A stretch of 64,000 nt of DNA from Cymbidium sinense (taxonomy: Eukaryota > Streptophyta > Magnoliopsida > Asparagales > Orchidaceae), in the NCBI GenBank assembly GCA_021442155.1, contig CM038221.1:30719906-30783905 (forward strand). The letters are read 5' to 3'. Of this stretch, positions 47,654 to 59,720 are shown piece by piece (position 1 is the stretch's first letter; each line of letters opens with the position of its first letter). A program made the position numbers and the translations under genes. The notes under the pieces were generated by a model that saw only the letters and a program-made list of their open reading frames with translations, searched no databases and had not been told where the DNA came from.

Positions 47654-50600
47654 TGTGGTGAAAAAGTTTTATAGAGTCGCCTTTCAAATCTGTGGGTATT
47701 AAAGAGAGGCAAGACTATAAAAAATCATCTTTTTGGGATGTCACGTAGATCCACAGATGTGCTTGTTGAGGTGATCAAGTATGACATTAATGAGAGGTGT
47801 ACTATCTTGAAAGATAGAAGTCACCACCCTACAATGGACCTAATCACCAAAATAAGGACCCTAAGGACATTTGGGTCTTGAAATGTACTAGATTCTTCCC
47901 TACTTTACATGGAAAAGTAAACAGGTTTATTTTAAACCGGGTTCGTTAAGTTCTACAGGGCAAGCCCCATAGTTAATTACATCCTAAGGAATGGGATTCC
48001 TTAGAAAACTCTCGATTAAGGTAAATGATCGTCTCAAAAATTTCAATAGAAAGGACTATTAATCGTTCATTTTTTGAAGATCAAATGGGATTGATCAAAG
48101 AGAGATTTATTATCAAATAAATGAGATAAGTAGAGATACCATGATGCTAGGAAACCTAAGCATCTCAAACTATCCTATGATTAGGCTTTATATTTTTGAA
48201 ATTAATTTAATTTGTTTGAGTTAGATTTTTCATTAGAATGCTAGGGCTTATAATTCCATAATACAAGGTTATGAAAATGCCAAAGAGGTGATGATTTATG
48301 CTTATAGCCCATAAAAGAAAAAAATAACCTCAGAACCTAAATCTAGGGAGCTTTGGTGAGGGCCGAAAGCATAATATAAATCTAAGGCGAAAATGGGTAT
48401 TTAGTTTGCCTCCACAAGAGAGGACAAACCACCCGACTACTTGGATTTACAACCGCCTGGGGTGGCCGCCAACTAATGCCTCGTATGATTTTAAATTCAT
48501 GTAGGCAAGTCATATGCTTTATGCAAGATAATTGACCTATTATTTATTTAAAAAGAGACTAAGTCTTTAAACTCACTCCCTAAAGAGACTATATCATGTA
48601 AATGGCATGCTTCAAATGACCTAAATCTAATGCAATTCAAATTTCATTTTATTTTTATTTTGGACAATCATTTTGACTCAAAGGATTCATATGCCTAATA
48701 TAATGAGAAATAAAGTTATTAGCCAAAACCAAATGAGAAAGGAGGAGGTGTGTTTCCACCATGGCTCTCACAGGTCAAGCCAAGTTTCTCTAGAAAAGGT
48801 GGAAGCCCTCCAATCAACAGTGAAATAAGATGCATTTATGCATGATGTTATAAAAGAAATACTCATCTAGCTTTGGGATTGCTAATTCTTTTATATTGAT
48901 TTTTTACCTAAGATTTATGTGAGGTTATGAGTTCTTTATTTTTAATTTTGAGTTATTAGATTTGGGAAAAGATTTTTTTTCTAAGAGCCTAAACGTCATC
49001 GAGGCCATACATAAAGCAAGGAAGAAACTAAGAAAAGAATGTCACTTGATGCACAAGCTAAACAAATCATCAATCAATTTATAAAGCTAAAGCAAAAAAG
49101 AATAAGAGGTGTCGCACCACCACAAACCCAAAATAAATTAGGTAGAGCTCTACTTATACAACCCAGATTATAAAATGAATTACATACAAGCAAGAATTCA
49201 TTGTTATGGGGTCTTCAAGCTTTATTTCTTCATTCTTCTTTTCTTCTTCTTTGGTTCTTTCTTTTGATGGTTGGAATGTGGATGCTCAAGGCCTCACATG
49301 GTGAAGATAGGATCTTATGACCAATGCTCATTCTAATCCCCATAACAATCATTCCAAAATCTTAATTGAAAAAATTTACATGAAAAGAAAAGTAAATCTA
49401 GCTAACACCTACAAAATAAAGGTTAGCTAAACAAACCACAAAATCCCAAGCACGTATATTGGATTTTGGGGTGACTAAGTCCACCTGGCCTATTCAATTA
49501 TGCTTAGGGGTATAAGCACCTGCATGCAAAAGTATTTTATATTTTTATTTATGACAATGCCCCTTAAGCACAATCCCCTACAGAAAATAATGGTTAGACT
49601 AAGATCGTCCTACCATTCATTCTACGAGCATGCACCCTAACATCCAGTCTAAAACATATATCATAAAATAAAATAAAGCATCAAACCATGCACTGTCCTA
49701 ACCTAAAGCTAGAAGTGGTGACTTAGCCTAATGTGTGTGCTTTAAGGGTTTGTGTGGTATGCTTAGCTATGGCTTTAAGTTAGAGTTTTCTAAGTGTGAA
49801 GCATGTTCAACTTATAGGAGGGTTTCATTTAAGTTGTTTAATTATTTTGGATTGATTTTATTTCATGTTTTGATTTGGTACAACTGAATCTTACAATTAA
49901 TTACTAAGTTATGAAGATAGGGAAAGAGAAGAGGACTTCTCTTTCCTTCCCTAACCAAAGTAATTTCTAAAGTAGATTCACATTTTTGAGTTTTTTTAGT
50001 GAATGTTTTAATTAAGTTTTTTAATTAATCCTAAGTTTAGATGAACTCTAAACAAACCCATTCAAAAAGAAAGACATTTTAATATTAAATAAAATAAACT
50101 AAATTTACAAAATACACATTACTTCACTTCTTTCCCAACATGTATAACATGCATATGAATGTCTCCTAAGCATATCTATACACACCAAATGGGAATATTT
50201 ACCTCACTTTATGATGCATGCTAAGTTACTTTAAGAAAATTTGAAGTTTATGATGCATGATTTTCTTAAGTAGAAAAGGGTTTCTTATCCACATATACAT
50301 ATGAAAGTAAGAAAGGCATAAGTGAGTACACCATTGTTAACCGAGGTGTAAGGTATAAAACCTACTTAGCCTCACAACCTGGGTTGTAGACTAATATACC
50401 ACTTTCCTTAAATACAAACATGTGTACACAAGAAATGAATGGAAAAGAAAGAATGCAAAAGTTGTATTAGTTGATTTATTTTGTTTATGCAATTTTTATG
50501 TGCAAGCATAGATAACCTTCTCAAGTGATAGCATAGTAATGAATAGGATATGAAATTAGGTAAGTGTTAGGTTCTTTTCAAATGAACCACACATCTAACC

Positions 50601-53600
50601 AAATTCATATTCAAAACTATAATAACATAAAAGAGAAGGGAAGACCTACACTAAGCACATCTATATATTCTCTCACATGCAAGCTTATAATTATAATATA
50701 AGTAGAACAATTTTAGTTTTGATACTTGATTAATTTATTTTTGAAAATAATTTGAATTTAGTAGTGATAATAGCCACTCATATTTCTACTTTAGCCAACA
50801 TATGCAAATTTGACATAAAGTAAACAATTTCATTTTGAATTTGATTTTGAAAAATATGGATGCATGAAGCCACATGACATACAAGTTTAATATGTTGGGA
50901 AAGAATTAAAGTAATGAAAGCATGTAAACACATTCACTTTAATTAAATCCTAAAGACAATCTTAAGAAATAAGAAAGCTTAAAGTAAACCAAAGTTTGTT
51001 TAATGTGATTTTGTTTGAGTTTGAGTTTGATTTAATTTTGAAAATGTGAGTTGAGTTTGCTATTCCTAACCCATTCCCACATATGTTTGATATTTTTGTT
51101 TAATTTTTAGATGATTAGATTCATTTTAGATTTTTGGTTAGGTTAAGGTGTGCATTAAGAAAGTTAATTAACCAAGTAATTATGAGCCAATAAGATGACA
51201 TAAAAACTCACAAGGAATTTAAACTTGGAATGCACCAAGGAAGAAAAGGGCCTAATGCAATTTGGCTCATGATTAATGGTTAATTAAGTTAATGGGTTTA
51301 ACTTAAGTAATTTCAAAACACCCCTCACACATATGAGTTGGGTTTTGATTTTCTTAATTGAACTTAGGCTTTAAACACCTAAGCATCTACCCAAAGTAGA
51401 TTAATTAAGTTTTAAAAGTTTTTAGAATTTTTAGAAATTAATTAAAGGCATAATTAATGAATTAACCCTAATTAAGAGAGGATTAAGGAAAGATAAGGGG
51501 GTTTAGGGGAATAACTTTGAAGAAATATCCCAAAATTATTCCCTAAGCCTCCTATTCACTGATCTAACCTTAATCAACCTTAATAATGGATTAAAACACT
51601 AATCCAACCTTAATTATCCTTAATTAGATTAAGAGAGTAATTAGGAAACACATTTGAAATTCCCCCAATTAAGCCTTAAATAAATCCCAAGAAAATTTGG
51701 GGAGGTAGTCATCCCCAAAACATACCAAGAAATTTGGAATGAGACTAGTTAAGGGATAATTAGCAAAATAAAGTTTCCAATAAAAACCAAAATTAGAGAA
51801 AAGGATAATTCAAAATCTCTTGAAATGATTTTTAAAATATTCTAGATTGAATTATCTTTTCATAGAAATTTATTTCATATTTTTTTGAATTTTATTGAGG
51901 GAGATATGAATTTTTGAAGATTAGGAGATTAGTTAGAATTAATTAAATTTTCTAACTAATCCCTGAGCTCACTGACACTTCATGCAAGACGCCATATGCG
52001 GTATGAGCCTCACTAAATGTCCCATCAAATGGCAGCGTGGTGGGAACTGATCCCTACCGTTTGATCAAGGATCAATGACTGGATCATAATTTCAAGAGGG
52101 ATAAAGAATTTCTAAATGCGGAATAATCTTGGCCCATCCATGGATGCTGGATTACCCAGTTCTTCCCTTGGATTAATGGAGGCCGTCCATGATCTTGGGA
52201 AGATCCGAAGCTCGATTGAGCTTGATTGGAACAAAATTGTTCCCACACCATCTAAAGCTAAACAGAAGCATCCAATGGTGGATTTCTCATGACTTGAAAA
52301 TTCTTTCACAAAGACCAACACCCTAAGCTAAGTGGTCAAAATTCATACCTCACGAAGGTGATCACCGACTGCTCGAGGTAGCTTCATCTAGTGAGAAGCC
52401 TGTTGATGAGCCTTGGGTTGAGTGGATCTTTCTATGCACCAACACCACTTCACTTCCTTTGTGGCTTTGATCCAATTGAGGCTCTTCTTGCTTTGAGAAC
52501 TCAAATGAGAGCTTGAGTGCACTCGGATTGATCCTTTGAGGGAGTGTGCAAGAGGAATTGGGATTGGTTTGAGTGTAGAGGAAGTTGAAGGTTCAAGTGA
52601 GCTCCCTATTTTCAATGGAGAAGAAGATCACTTTCAAATCCTCTTAGAAAGCTTAGATGACTCTCGATCTTTCCTAACACTCTAGGTTTCAATCGAATGA
52701 GGGAATCATGATTTCAAGAATTAGGGGAGTATATCTCCCCTATGGCAAGGACATGACATCCCTGCCATTTTGATCCAATTGACCATAATGGGAAGGTTGT
52801 TTTGATCTTGAGTTGGCATGGGTTTGAGGCTGAGTGGATTGCCAACCTCCCATGTGCATCAAATTGGGTGGAGGAGGATTTGAATGAGTCAATTTGACCC
52901 ATGGGGTGGTTTGGCCTTTGGGTCCATTTAATGACCCAAATCCATTGGGTTAGGTGCACCACTCTTCATTGGGTCCACTCGAGCTATTAGGATGGCATCA
53001 AGTTGATATGAAGAGGGCATGACCAAATTACCCATGGATTAGACCAAAATTTGTTCTATGACCTAGGGTTAAAATAGTTATTTGGCTAATTTTTTAATTT
53101 GGATATGTTGGGTATGTGGAGAAAATAGGTTTGGCCAAGTTTCATTGGATTTGGAATTCATTTGATAAGGTTTGGCTCTTGTTGACCCATTTAGGTCAAA
53201 ATGGGTCAACTTGGGTCAAGTTGACCAATTGGTCAAATTGGGTCAAACCAAGGGTTGGGTCAAGTTCATATGACCATTTGAAATATTTTGGTGGCTTTGG
53301 TTTGATTCAATTTAGTTTAGTTTTGAATTTGGCTCATATGACTTCATTTAGGTCAAATGGGTCAAGTTGACTAATTTGACCCATTTGACCTATTTGAGCT
53401 AGGTCAAGGGTAGGTTTAGGTTTGGTTAGTCAATGGAGTGGATTTTTATCTTTATTTCCAATCAATTTTGGTTAAGTTTGAATTTGGCTCAACATGACCC
53501 CTTTAGGTCAAGTTGGGTTCAAGGTCAATTGCTAGGTTAGGTCTAAATTGAGGTTTTGGTCAAGTTCAACAAGTGATTTGGAATGAACTTGACCCATTGG

Positions 53601-55224
53601 TTTGATTCAATTTGGCTAGATCAAGTTTTGACACATTTTGACTTTTTAGGTCAAGTTGGGTCAACTTGGGTCATGTGGCCAATTGACAAAGGTTAGGCTC
53701 AAATGTTGACTTGGTCAAGTTCAAACATAGTTCATGAATGAACTTAGATCAATGGTTTCAATCAATTAGGCCTATGGTGGAATTTTATTAAGTTAAGTTT
53801 CATTTTGGGCTAAGTGTTGACTTGGTCAACCCTTAGGTTTGACTTGGTTTGACCCAATTTGTGATTGATCATCCCATGATGATTTTGATCATGATGAGAG
53901 TAGGTGAGTTTGATTCAATCCAATTTGGTTAGGATTAGAATTTGGCTCATATACTTTAGGTCACTTTGGGTGAAGTGAGCCTAAGTGGGTCAAATGGCTT
54001 GGTCAAAGCTTGATTTGAGTTTGATTGAACTTGTAAATGGACTTATGATTGAAATATAAATCCATTTGCAAGTGGTTTGAAGTCAAATGGGTTTTGATTC
54101 ATTTGACAATTTTATATTCAAAGGAAGAATATGAAAGGATTTGGGGGTTTGATTTTTGAATTGGATTTTTGATTTGGTGATTGAATTTTATATTTAAATT
54201 TGGATTAATGATTGTAGGGTTGATTGAATCATGAAGAAAAAAATAAAGAGTTTTACTTGATTTGAAGTTGATTTGGCTAAGTTCAAGATTTTGACTTGAA
54301 AGACTTAAGTTGGATTTTAGGTAGATTTGAGTTTGATTTTTGGAATTAGTTTTGATTGTTTGAATTCATATTTCATTTATATATGTGAATATAAATGAGA
54401 ATATAAATGGGCCATGAGAAAATTTCAAGGATTTGAAGATCATGATTTAGGCTAAGTCCATTAAATGGAATTTAAAAGACTTAGGAAATTTTGGAGTTTG
54501 AAATTTGATTGATTTGATTGATTTTATTTATTTCATTTATATATGTGAATATAAATGAGAATATAAATGAGTTATGAGAAAATCCCATGAGTTTGAATTG
54601 ATTTGATTGAATTTATGCTAAATCTTTTAAAAGGTAATTTAAAAGGACTTAGGAAATTTCATGAATTGATTTTGAATTTTGAGTTTAGTTTGATTAGTTT
54701 GAATTTATATTTCATTTATATATGTGAATATAAATGAGAATCTAAATGAATTATGAGAAAATCTCAAGGATTTGAAATGATTTGATCATGATTTAGGCTA
54801 AGTACTTAAGGGAAGATCAAGGACTTAAGAAAGATTTGGACTTAGGAATTTCATTCATGGGTTTCAATCATGGATCTCAATCATGGATTTTGATCATGGA
54901 TTTCAATCACATGGAGTTGATTTGAGTTTGGAGAAAATCAAATAAGATTGATTTGGAGTTTGAGAAAATCACATAGGATTGATTTAGAGTTTGACTTGAA
55001 GGAAAGAAGGTGAGGAGTGGTTCAAGCTAAGGGTATACAATTTTTCCTAACACCCCTAAGGAATGACCTATTCTTATGGCTAACCCTTTTAAGTCTCTAA
55101 GACTAGGTTGAGTGTCCACCTTATCACTAGATGTGTCTTAAGACTAAGGAACTCTTAGTGTCTAAGAGGAATCCTATGTCTAAGATGGAGGTGTTGAGAG
55201 CTCATCCTAAAAATGAGGTCAACA
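47654..55224 (-). repeat. 5' LTR of the giant element (right copy), 7571 bp
   Basis: Same ends and order as 26747-32826. It is longer because of a block at about 52702-54286 that the other LTR lacks; without it the two lengths agree within about 100 bp. Many small deletions and substitutions distinguish the copies. It should carry the promoter on the minus strand, but I could not pick a convincing TATA box in this AT-rich sequence. Confidence 0.92.
52702..54286. repeat. 1.6-kb LTR block absent from the other LTR, GGTCAA-rich
   Basis: In the left LTR, AATCGAATGAG is followed after only about 10 bp by GATTTTGACTTGAAAG. In the right LTR about 1585 bp lie between these marks. The extra block is full of GGTCAA, GGGTCAA and TTGACC words (53190-53720 and on to 54000), in both orientations, and has its own FDLTH-like frames without known domains. 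No terminal repeats or target duplication are obvious, so a deletion in the left LTR is as likely as an insertion here. Confidence 0.75.
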
Positions 55225-55700
55225 GTACACTCTATACACTCTAGAGTGTACACCATTTTTGTTTCAATTTTAAACCATTATGGGGCTTGCTATATCCTCT
55301 CTATATGCTATTATAAGCTGGTTCGAGTTGTATCTTGGAGAATTTGGGTGATTTTTATGTAGTTTTTCATGAGTACACTCTATACACCCTACAATGTACA
55401 CCTTTTTTTTTTTCAATTTTAAACCACTGTGGGGCTTGCTATATCTTTTGTACATGTCATTAAAAGCTATTTGGAGTTTTTGGAGTAGTTTTCCATGCGT
55501 ACATTCTATACACTATGGAGTGTACACCCTTTTTTCAATTTTAAAGAACTGTGGGGCTTGCTATATCTTTTGTACATGCTATTGTACTTTCTAAGAGGAT
55601 TTGGGGTTTGTTGGTGCAGTTTTTCACGTGTACACTCATTTTTTTAATTTAAACCATTGTGGGGTTTGCTATATCCTCTTTACATGCTGGTTTGAGTTAT
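55225..55700 (+). repeat. Palindromic satellite, array 1 continued
   Basis: Starts with the GTACA duplication and completes the unit broken at 26746. Palindrome regions lie near 55233, 55380 and 55505, and a truncated one near 55627. Units are more diverged than in the left part. The last unit runs into CCCGAGGGATTTAGGTGATT and non-repeat sequence. Confidence 0.92.
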
Positions 55701-55805
55701 TTCCCGAGGGATTTAGGTGATTTCCATTCTGGAGATAATGTTCTCATTAATTCACTTTTTATTTGAAGCATAAAATGTTTGGGAAATAGATAACTTTTAG
55801 ATGCA

Positions 55806-58480
55806 GGCCATCCGCCATTAGTAGTGCTTGATTCTATTTCAGGCCACTTTATTGATGAAGTTATTATACTTTTAAAAAGGTTACATGTTCATCAATTCAT
55901 TAGAATGCCTGTAATTCAACAAGATTCAATTTTCATCAATCATGTCATGCTGGAATATAAAAAGGCAGGCTTTCTACATTGGTGGCCACTACATTCCTTT
56001 CACAGTAGATGAAGCTGCTTTAATTGTAGAGATGCCAAACAAAGAGGAGAAGGTTATATGGTAGAAATCTCCACTGTTGAAGTCCAACTCAATTGATTTT
56101 AAGAATAAAATTGAGAAGTTGGATCACCTATTGACCTCAACACAGTTTGTGCAGTTGTACATACAATTTTTTTTTGAATCTTTTATTTATTTATCATAAT
56201 TATAGAGTGGCATGGACTTGATCTCCTATGCTAATGACATAGAGAAATTGATTGATTACAATTGGCCATAAGCCATTTGGAGCTTCCTGGTTTCACAATT
56301 TGATATTATTACATCAAACATTTTGATGCAAAAGGCACTCAGGTACATGAGTGGCTTTGTTACTCTTCTGATGGTATGTTTTACATATCCAAATTTATAT
56401 TGTGCCATACAGTGAAGCTAAATTATATAAATCTTTGATGTAGATTTGGGCTGCAAAGCACACAAGAATCTTAAGGCTAACCATTCATTCTGCAAAGTCA
56501 CATATGTTACGGTGGCCAAAATAAAGTTTGTAGAGGATTCCATTAGTGGTTTGCAAGGACACTAGATAATATTAATTATATTTATTTCATTTACATCAAA
56601 ATTGATTTATTCATATTAGAAATTATCACACTTTCTTATTGGTGTAACAAGGTCTTCCTATTAAAGACATAATAAAGAAGAGATGCTCCTTGAAGCTGTC
56701 TGTCATAGCCAACCCACAGCCCCAAAGTCAATGGAGTGAAGCCCGTGATCTATCCTCGATTTCTCCTCCTTCCATGTATCTATTGCCATTCGCTACTACC
56801 CCTCCAGAAAGTGTTGAGATAGATAAGATACTTTTAGCTTTTAGGGCCCTGGGGATATAGTATCATTTTTTGAAGGTTTAATAATTAAGAGAGTAGATGG
56901 TATTGATTTGTTTATCATCAGATGGTTGCAAGAGGGTCCAAGCATGGGGGAAGCTCATGAGGAGGCTAGCATAGGGGCAGCCACCCATGGCACATATCCA
57001 GAGGGGCCTTCAGAAACTACCTTAGTAAAAGATGGATAGTTGATTTTACAAGAAGACCACATATCAGATAAAGATACTACTCAACCTTTACTGGGAAGCA
57101 TAGAACATGGTGTGAAGGCAGACAACTTAGAAAGAGAAAACCTATCTCATCCCCATTCATAAGTGTATAAGATGATGCACAACATGACAAATCTAGCTTT
57201 TGTTGCCACACAAGATGCAGAGAGAGCATAAGGTATTTCATGTCTTCCTTACCACTTTAATCTAATAAAGTTGATTCCAATGATTTCTTATGTAGGTTAA
57301 GAGAGAGGTTCTTACAATAGAGGAACAAATAGCAACTACAATAAAAGTGGTTGAGGAACATTAGGAGAAGGTATTCTTCATTTTAGAAGTTTTTTACTTT
57401 AGCTTATATTGTATACAGCTCTTAAACCTTCTTGATTTGTTGCAGCTAGCTGAGGCACATAAGACCATAGACTTCTCATCAAGAGATGTTTTACCCAAGC
57501 TAATGTTGCAACTCATTGACACATGTTGTGCCCGATTTAAGAACAAGTCATTGTTTAGTCTATTCCATTCAGTTTCCACAAAATCACCCTTTGATTTAGA
57601 TTGTTCACATGCCCATGCCGCTCACATGTAGGAGTGATTGTGTATTCTCGGCCAGAAATATCATTATTGTTAGAGGCCAAATTGATGAATTACTGACAGA
57701 TCAATATTTATTAGATGCACATGTTGATGCCTTTGCTTATTTGTTGGCCGAGAAGAATAATATCTATCCTGGGCTATATGTCCCCTATCTATATATCTCA
57801 TGTCTTCACTAGGTGAGTTCATGCAAGGACGATTGGGTTATAAGATGCCTTCCAAATTTTTGTTATTTATAAGCTAGTTAATTTAATTTTTCTTCAAATT
57901 CTTATAGAGTTATGCTAAATATGGCATGACATAGGAAAGCAAAATGTACATCCAACATATTACTGTAGATAGTATTTTAAGGGCTGATTTACTCTTACTT
58001 CCAATGATTAATAATCAACATTGGACACTACTAGTGGACATATTAAGAAACGAGCATGGTTCTTCTATAACTCACTGCCAAACCCAACCCATAAGGCTAT
58101 TCTTCCTGATATTATAAGAATTCTTGTCATTTTCAATTTTTCCTAAATGCATAATTTGTAACAAACTTATTGACTTTGTTTGGTTCTTATGTAGATCAAA
58201 TTACTTGTTGAAAATGATGGCTAGGCTTTTGAGAGAAATCTTCAGGAATGGCCAATCGAAGTGATCATACCAGTCCAATAGAACAGTGTTGACTGTAGCA
58301 TGTTTGTGTGTAAATATATGGAGACAGTGGTTAATAGACCTATAGTGGACTGGGTTGAGCACCAAGATTGACCAAAAAAGATGAACTTCTTCAGAGCAGA
58401 GTTTGCTTACACTGTTTTTTGTTTAACTATGAAATAATTGAGTTGTAGAATATTGACTGCCAGATGGTTGCAATACATAT
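55806..58480 (+). pseudogene. Ulp1/C48 cysteine protease gene, decayed, multi-exon
   Basis: An N-terminal region (55806-56175) begins after TTTTAGATGCAG, a plausible 3' splice site, and gives DEVIILLKRLHVHQFIRM, then in another frame HYIPFTVDEAALIVEMPNKE. Later pieces (56200-56400, 56450-56520) follow in exon-like blocks with IEKLIDYNWP and IWAAKHTRILRL. 57447-57812 gives the pre-catalytic part: DVLPKLMLQLIDTC, and DQYLLDAHVDAFAYLLAEKN ending ISCLH. The catalytic part has His in NNQHWTLLV (58019-58021) and Cys in NSVDCSMFVCKYMET (58294-58296), the Ulp1 signature. The usual Asp after His appears as Asn in FFYNSLPN. Decay: TAG at 57810-57812 just before GTGAGT where the family has Trp, a one-base frameshift after HWTLLV, and several stops. 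Ulp1 proteases remove SUMO; copies like this are often carried by Mutator-like or CACTA elements, so it may be transposon cargo. Confidence 0.8.
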
Positions 58481-58799
58481 TAAATGTTAGGATTCTTTAT
58501 GACACCAAAGGACGTTTCCGTCATCACTCAATTCAGAATGAAGAGGCGAAGGTATGTTCTTCTTGTGTGAATTTGAAACATCATTTATATGTTTAGCTAA
58601 GACTCTAGGATGGACTTGATATGGTTAATCATGATATCACTTATGTATTTATAATGTTTGAAATTAGCTAATAAATTTATGATAGATATTTGGGTTTAGT
58701 GACGAAAATTATAGACTATAATAAAATAGGAATCATTAAGATGCATTGATGAAGTTAACACATTTCTAAGAAAGATATACTTGTATATGGTGACACCTC

Positions 58800-59195
58800 C
58801 ATAGTCTTTGAAGGAAATTGTTGATGCATCATAACTCTAACTTATGATATATATGTATATTTAATTTTTTGGAAATTATAGCACTAGAAACGAGATAAAT
58901 TGTATATGAAGTCTTTACATAATTTTAAATGGAAAAATTGATATTAGCAACAAATATATTTTGTAGAATTTGGATTTGGGAGTTTTAGGCTTATCCATAG
59001 CTCCTTTGAAGGAAATTGTTGATGCATCCTATAACTCCTAACTTATGCTATATATGTATATTTAATTTTTTTTGGAAATTGTTATAGCACTAGAAATAGT
59101 AGGTAAAATTGTATATGAAGTCTTTATATAATTTTAAATGGAAAAATTGATATTAGGGTAGAACAAATATTGGCTTTGTAGAATTTGGTAATTTG
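58800..59195. repeat. Tandem duplication, two copies of about 197 bp
   Basis: CTTTGAAGGAAATTGTTGAT, TATATGTATATTTAATTTTT and TTAAATGGAAAAATTGATAT appear in the same order in 58803-58995 and 59001-59195. The second copy carries several few-base insertions. It leads directly into the satellite at 59205, so the junction lies within or beside a copy. Confidence 0.9.
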
Positions 59196-59204
59196 GGAGT
59201 TTTT

Positions 59205-59720
59205 GGAGCAGTTATCCATGTGTACACTCTGTACACTCTAGAGTGTACATCCCTTTTTTTAGTTTTAAACCACTGTGGGGCTTGTTATATCTTTTGTACA
59301 TGCAATTTGAAGCTGGTTTGAGCTATTTCTAGGAAGATTTCTGCGATTTTGGTATAGTTTTCCATGCATACACTTTGTACACTCTAGAGCATTGTGGGGC
59401 TTGCTATATCTTTTGTACATGCTATTAGAAGCTGGTTTGAGTTATTTCTAGAAAGATTTTTGCAATTTTGGTATAGTTTTTCATGCATACACTTTGTACA
59501 CTCTAGAGCGTACATCCAATTTTTAGTTTTAAACCACTATCAGACTTGCTATATCCTTTGTACATCCTCTAGAGTGTACATTCTGTACACTCTTTACACT
59601 CTTTACACTTTATACACTCATTACATGTACATTCTATATTCCTAAGAGTGCAGCTTTGTACATAGTGTACACTCTCGAGTGTATAGTCTGTACACTCCAG
59701 AGTGTACACTCTATACACTC
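59205..59720 (+). repeat. Palindromic satellite, array 2 with a dense palindrome cluster
   Basis: Starts CCATGTGTACACTCTGTACA; the palindrome at 59230-59249 is exact. Two or three units of about 150 bp follow in the same orientation as array 1. At 59560-59720 the rest of the unit is lost and TGTACACTC-type words follow each other closely, with further palindromic forms (ACACTCTCGAGTGTA and ACACTCCAGAGTGT). Confidence 0.92.

Larger units (their letters stand above)
26747..55224 (-). mobile_element. Giant Tat-like Ty3/gypsy LTR retrotransposon, 28.5 kb
   Basis: Two long direct repeats (26747-32826 and 47654-55224) start TGTGGTGAAAA and end GAGGTCAACA, the TG...CA termini of LTRs. Exactly GTACA flanks both sides (26742-26746 and 55225-55229), a 5-bp integrase target duplication. 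Joining the flanks restores a normal satellite unit, so both ends are certain. All coding remains lie on the minus strand in the order gag, protease, RT, RNase H, second RNase H, integrase. The archaeal-type second RNase H, very long LTRs and tandem-repeat-rich untranslated regions point to the Tat group (Ogre/Retand-like). Every domain has stops and frameshifts, and the LTRs differ by many small changes, so it is old and immobile. Confidence 0.95.

Noticed and set aside
52702..54286. The extra LTR block as a nested transposon
   Set aside because: No terminal inverted repeat, LTR, tail or target duplication could be seen at its edges. Deletion from the other LTR explains it equally well.
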